Source of the DNA: Corynebacterium zhongnanshanii
GTDB lineage: Bacteria; Actinomycetota; Actinomycetes; Mycobacteriales; Mycobacteriaceae
Direction of reading: 5' to 3'
Assembly (NCBI RefSeq): GCF_014490575.1
Contig: NZ_CP061033.1
Location: 248,001 to 312,000 of the forward strand
Length of the DNA stretch: 64,000 bases
A program made the translations under genes and the position numbers. How positions within the stretch are numbered: position 1 is the stretch's first letter; each line of letters starts with the position of its first letter. Under the pieces are notes generated by a model, which ran no database searches, was not told where the DNA came from, and saw only the letters and a list, made by a program, of their open reading frames with translations. Positions 61,601 to 64,000 of the stretch are shown here, in pieces.

Positions 61601-62350
61601 ATGAACAGTGCACCCATCATCATCCTCGCCCACGGGTCCCGGCACCCGCAGGCGGATGACGTGATTGACACCCTTGCGTGCGCCGTGGCGGAGCAAGGGG
61701 ATCGCGAGGTGCGCGCGGCTCACTTGGATTTCTCGCAAGATACGTTGACCTCGGTGGCGGCCGATCTTGCGGAGGCAGGCCACACCCGGGCCGTGGTAGT
61801 GCCGCTGCTGTTCACGCGCGCGTTCCACATGCGTCACGATGTGCCCCAGGCGCTGGAGGGCGCGCAGACCGCGACGGGGCTAGACCTGGTGCTGGCCGAT
61901 GGTCTGGGCACGGAGGACGACGTGGCTGAGGTGGTTGCGCGCTTCGCGATGGCCTCGGCCACCCGGGCCAACGGCGGCAACGCGCCGCATGTTGGCCGGC
62001 TTGCCCTGTACTCCGTGGGCTCCTCGGTCCGCGGAGCCAACGATACCGTCGCCGACTTCACCACCGTGGTGGGGCGCAAGCTGTCCGGCATGTGTGCTCG
62101 GGCCGGCGGCTCCCGCACGCCTGTGCAGGCCCGCTCCTTCGTGGCCACCGGCCCGCAGGCCATTGAGCACGAGTTTCATTCCTTTATCGACGAACACACC
62201 ATCGTTCAACCGCTTTTCGTTGCCCCAGGCACCCTGTGGGATAAGCAGCGTTGTCGAATGCCGCAGCGCGGCTGGCATTCCTCTCACTTGGGTGTGGCTC
62301 TGGCGCCGCTGGTTCTGACCCGCGCGGACGCCGCCACCATGCCTTCCTAG
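61601..62350 (+). CDS. CbiX-like sirohydrochlorin chelatase (CysY position)
   Basis: A 249-residue protein of the CbiX/SirB group, with the metal-binding start IIILAHGSRHPQADD (His11) and a mid-protein VVVPLLFTRAFHMRHDVP carrying further histidines. A duplicated second half ends in QPLFVAPGTLWDKQ. It would insert iron into sirohydrochlorin to make the siroheme of CysI. The place after cysN matches the gene called cysY in C. glutamicum. A 78-base gap to cysZ follows. Confidence 0.87.
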   Translation: MNSAPIIILAHGSRHPQADDVIDTLACAVAEQGDREVRAAHLDFSQDTLTSVAADLAEAGHTRAVVVPLLFTRAFHMRHDVPQALEGAQTATGLDLVLADGLGTEDDVAEVVARFAMASATRANGGNAPHVGRLALYSVGSSVRGANDTVADFTTVVGRKLSGMCARAGGSRTPVQARSFVATGPQAIEHEFHSFIDEHTIVQPLFVAPGTLWDKQRCRMPQRGWHSSHLGVALAPLVLTRADAATMPS

Positions 62351-62428
62351 CTCGGTCACCACACCCAGACCATCTGAGCTTCCTTATCCCCTTTTTATCC
62401 ACCCCACTTGATGTATCAGGAGTAGATC

Positions 62429-63430
62429 GTGAAGATCCTCATTTTTGCCCTCGTTGGTGTTGTCGCCCAGCTGATCGACGGCGCCCTGGGCATGGCTTTT
62501 GGTGTTACCTCCACGACGCTGTTGATTTTGTCTGGAGTGACCCCGGCGCACGCTTCGGCGTCGGTTCACATTGCGGAAATCGGAACCACCTTCTTCTCGG
62601 GCCTGTCCCACTGGCGTTTGAAGAACGTGCATTGGCCGACGGTGCTGTCCCTGGGTGTCCCGGGCGCGATCGGTGCGTTCTGCGGCGCGTACTTGCTGTC
62701 TAACCTCTCGACGGAATCTGCGGAGCCGGTGGTCTCCACCCTGCTGGTGCTGCTGGGTGCCTACGTGCTGGTGCGTTTCGTGTCCCTGCCGTGGAAGGGC
62801 GGGATTGAGACGAAGCCGATGTCGCCCACGAAGCGCGCCCGCACGGGCCTGGGTGTGCTGGGTCTGATGGGTGGAATGCTCGACGCCACCGGTGGCGGCG
62901 GGTGGGGCCCCGTGACCACCTCCACGCTGATGAGCGTGGGCAAGTCCGAGCCGCGTCGCATCATCGGTACGGTCAATACCGCCGAGTTCCTGGTGACCGC
63001 GGCGGCGGTGGCTGGCTTCATCTTCGGTATGGGTGACGAGCTGACGCAGAACTGGAGGCCGGTTCTTGGCCTGCTGATCGGTGGTGCGATTGCCGCGCCG
63101 ATCGCGGCGTGGGTCGTGACCGTGGTGAAGCCGCGCACGCTGGGCATGGTGGTCGGTACGTTGCTGATCGTGCTGAACGGTATCCGCCTGGTGAACTACT
63201 TCGGTGTGGCCGGTGTGGTTGTTCTGGTTGCCGTGGGTCTGGCGGTGCTGTTCGCGCTGGTGCGCTTGCGCACGTCCTCGCTGCTGGAGGGTTCGCTGAA
63301 CGACGACGCTGACAGCGAGGCTGGTGCTGCAGGTGACTCTATGGGCAAGGCCGCGGGCCAGGGGCAGGGCTCCCGTGCGGCGACGTCTACTTCGACGGAA
63401 GAGCGCTCGGCGACCTCGAGCGAGGTATAA
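62429..63430 (+). CDS. cysZ: TauE/SafE-family anion permease (CysZ)
   Basis: A 333-residue membrane protein with about eight helices of the TauE/SafE family. The two conserved repeats are GVVAQLIDGALGMAFGVTSTTLLIL and GLMGGMLDATGGGGWGPVTTSTLM. The GTG start at 62429 has AGGAG just upstream. The C-terminal ~45 residues are a Ser/Ala/Gly-rich cytosolic tail. At the end of the sulfur cluster it corresponds to the corynebacterial CysZ, proposed to import sulfate, though the family also includes sulfite exporters. A strong terminator follows. Confidence 0.9.
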   Translation: MKILIFALVGVVAQLIDGALGMAFGVTSTTLLILSGVTPAHASASVHIAEIGTTFFSGLSHWRLKNVHWPTVLSLGVPGAIGAFCGAYLLSNLSTESAEPVVSTLLVLLGAYVLVRFVSLPWKGGIETKPMSPTKRARTGLGVLGLMGGMLDATGGGGWGPVTTSTLMSVGKSEPRRIIGTVNTAEFLVTAAAVAGFIFGMGDELTQNWRPVLGLLIGGAIAAPIAAWVVTVVKPRTLGMVVGTLLIVLNGIRLVNYFGVAGVVVLVAVGLAVLFALVRLRTSSLLEGSLNDDADSEAGAAGDSMGKAAGQGQGSRAATSTSTEERSATSSEV

Positions 63431-63470
63431 GCGCAGCCTACATAATCATATAAGTGATGTAGATCACATC

Positions 63471-63504
63471 AAGGGGTAATGAGATGCACTCATTGCCCCT
63501 TTTC
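63471..63504 (+). terminator. Intrinsic terminator of the sulfur operon
   Basis: AAGGGGTAATGAG pairs with CTCATTGCCCCTT (one G-U) across ATGCA and is followed by a T-run. It is 41 bases after the cysZ stop. Upstream at 63454-63470 is the small palindrome TGATGT-N5-ACATCA. Confidence 0.92.
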
Positions 63505-63582
63505 TTGTGCTCAAATGCAGGGGGTGGGGGAGCGGCCGGACCTCACAGTGTGTTCTGGGGCACAATGGATGGGTAAACGTAA

Positions 63583-63624
63583 TGCGTCACGCACTGCATC
63601 ACATTGCATTACACTGCATCGCGC
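63583..63624 (+). repeat. Degenerate 10-bp tandem repeats
   Basis: TGCGTCACGCAC is followed by TGCATCACAT, TGCATTACAC and TGCATCGCGC, exactly one helical turn apart. They lie 86 bases before the next gene and may be an operator array or a micro-repeat. Confidence 0.6.
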
Positions 63625-63709
63625 GCTGCCCGGCCCACCCGCTCGTGGCAGAGGCGATGCCCCGGTGATGCGCCGCTGACGCGCCAATCCGAAAGGTAGT
63701 TTTTTAGGA

Positions 63710-64000
63710 ATGTCAGAGGCTGCACAGATCGTTTCTGTTATTAGCCCCATCGCGGCAGCCGCAGGGCACCGCTCCGATCTCCTTCGCCAGGTGGACGCCG
63801 TCGACATCTTCGACACGCTGCGCCCCGGCGCCCTGGACTTCTCCGAAGCACTGGAGGTCGCTTACAACACCACCGGCTCCGTGCTGCTGGGAACGGGGGA
63901 AACCACCTTCGATTCTCGCCTGGCAGCCGCCTGCGGCGCCTCCCACTTCCTGGTCGCGGAGCCCGAGGACGACCGCGTGGCCCTGCAGCTGGCCATCGGA
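63710..64000 (+). CDS. Unidentified protein, 5' part only
   Basis: The first 97 residues of a gene that continues beyond the window. It starts at ATG 63710 after GAAAGGTAG. The N-terminus MSEAAQIVSVISPIAAAAGH has no signal sequence. It leads into an alternating helix/strand pattern (VDAVDIFDTLRPGALDFSEAL, TTGSVLLGTGETTFDSRLAAA, ASHFLVAEPEDDRVALQLAIG). It looks like a cytosolic alpha/beta protein; I do not recognise the family from this fragment. Confidence 0.65.
   Translation, partial: MSEAAQIVSVISPIAAAAGHRSDLLRQVDAVDIFDTLRPGALDFSEALEVAYNTTGSVLLGTGETTFDSRLAAACGASHFLVAEPEDDRVALQLAIG

Noticed and set aside
63454-63470. CRP/GlxR-type site in TGATGTAGATCACATCA
   Set aside because: Only part of the TGTGA-N6-TCACA pattern is present and it lies after the cysZ stop next to a terminator, so it is more likely incidental.

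Overview
The window is one contiguous stretch of a high-GC Gram-positive chromosome, most likely a Corynebacterium. The main evidence is a sulfur-assimilation cluster with the corynebacterial order fpr2 < > cysI-cysX-...-cysH-cysD-cysN-cysY-cysZ, preceded by several palindromes of the form TAGAC-N6-GTCTA (the McbR-type operator). Other support is a HAIR-type (HspR) element before clpB, a DUF222/HNH protein, an IclR-controlled catabolic locus and several short-leader or possibly leaderless genes. The species cannot be assigned from sequence alone. No rRNA, tRNA, CRISPR array, IS transposase or prophage was seen.

Layout. 1-1.9 kb: two small minus-strand genes of ESX/WXG100-like appearance and a nitrilase-family amidohydrolase. 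2-8.2 kb: an apparent glutarate (C5 dicarboxylate) utilisation locus with a class III CoA-transferase, glutaryl-CoA dehydrogenase, an IclR regulator and a TRAP transporter (P, Q and M subunits). The two minus-strand operons carry the same two-box operator. 8.4-16.1 kb: clpB, a YjbR protein, an aldehyde dehydrogenase, a GltS-type symporter and a rhodanese that lacks its catalytic cysteine. 16.1-19 kb: an accessory patch with a nuclease-like gene, an SDR gene, three copies of a 62-64 nt palindrome and a helically phased DnaA-box array. 19.1-24.1 kb: a tandem glycine riboswitch followed by gcvP, gcvT and gcvH. 24.1-39.7 kb: pyrE, a SpoU methyltransferase, a GH76 protein, fba, an EEP-domain protein, a FUSC protein, purA, an AMIN-like lipoprotein, a nucleoside hydrolase, a secreted peptidase and a YibE/F protein.

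39.8-51.1 kb: metE, an ECF-type uptake system (S, T, a small membrane protein and a fused double ATPase), a Rieske lipoprotein, purT, trhO, a DUF222/HNH protein and an ElaA acetyltransferase. 51.2-63.5 kb: the sulfur regulon. Sulfate would be activated by CysDN, reduced to sulfite by CysH and to sulfide by CysI. Fpr2 would supply electrons, the CbiX-like protein would serve siroheme synthesis, and CysZ would move the anion. Two ABC half-transporters sit between cysX and cysH. The window ends inside an unidentified gene at 63.7 kb.

Most notable observations: (i) the ABC pair inside the sulfur cluster has complementary defects, so only one complete ATP site can form, and the fused ECF ATPase shows the same pattern; (ii) a 13-base word, TCCGACGCCCARC, usually next to an A/T tract, is dispersed in about nine copies in genes and intergenic DNA; (iii) four perfect DnaA boxes plus one variant lie in one orientation, mostly 32-33 bp apart; (iv) many intergenic gaps hold private tandem micro-repeats with 8-11 bp units. 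All assignments come from reading the sequence; no database search was possible.
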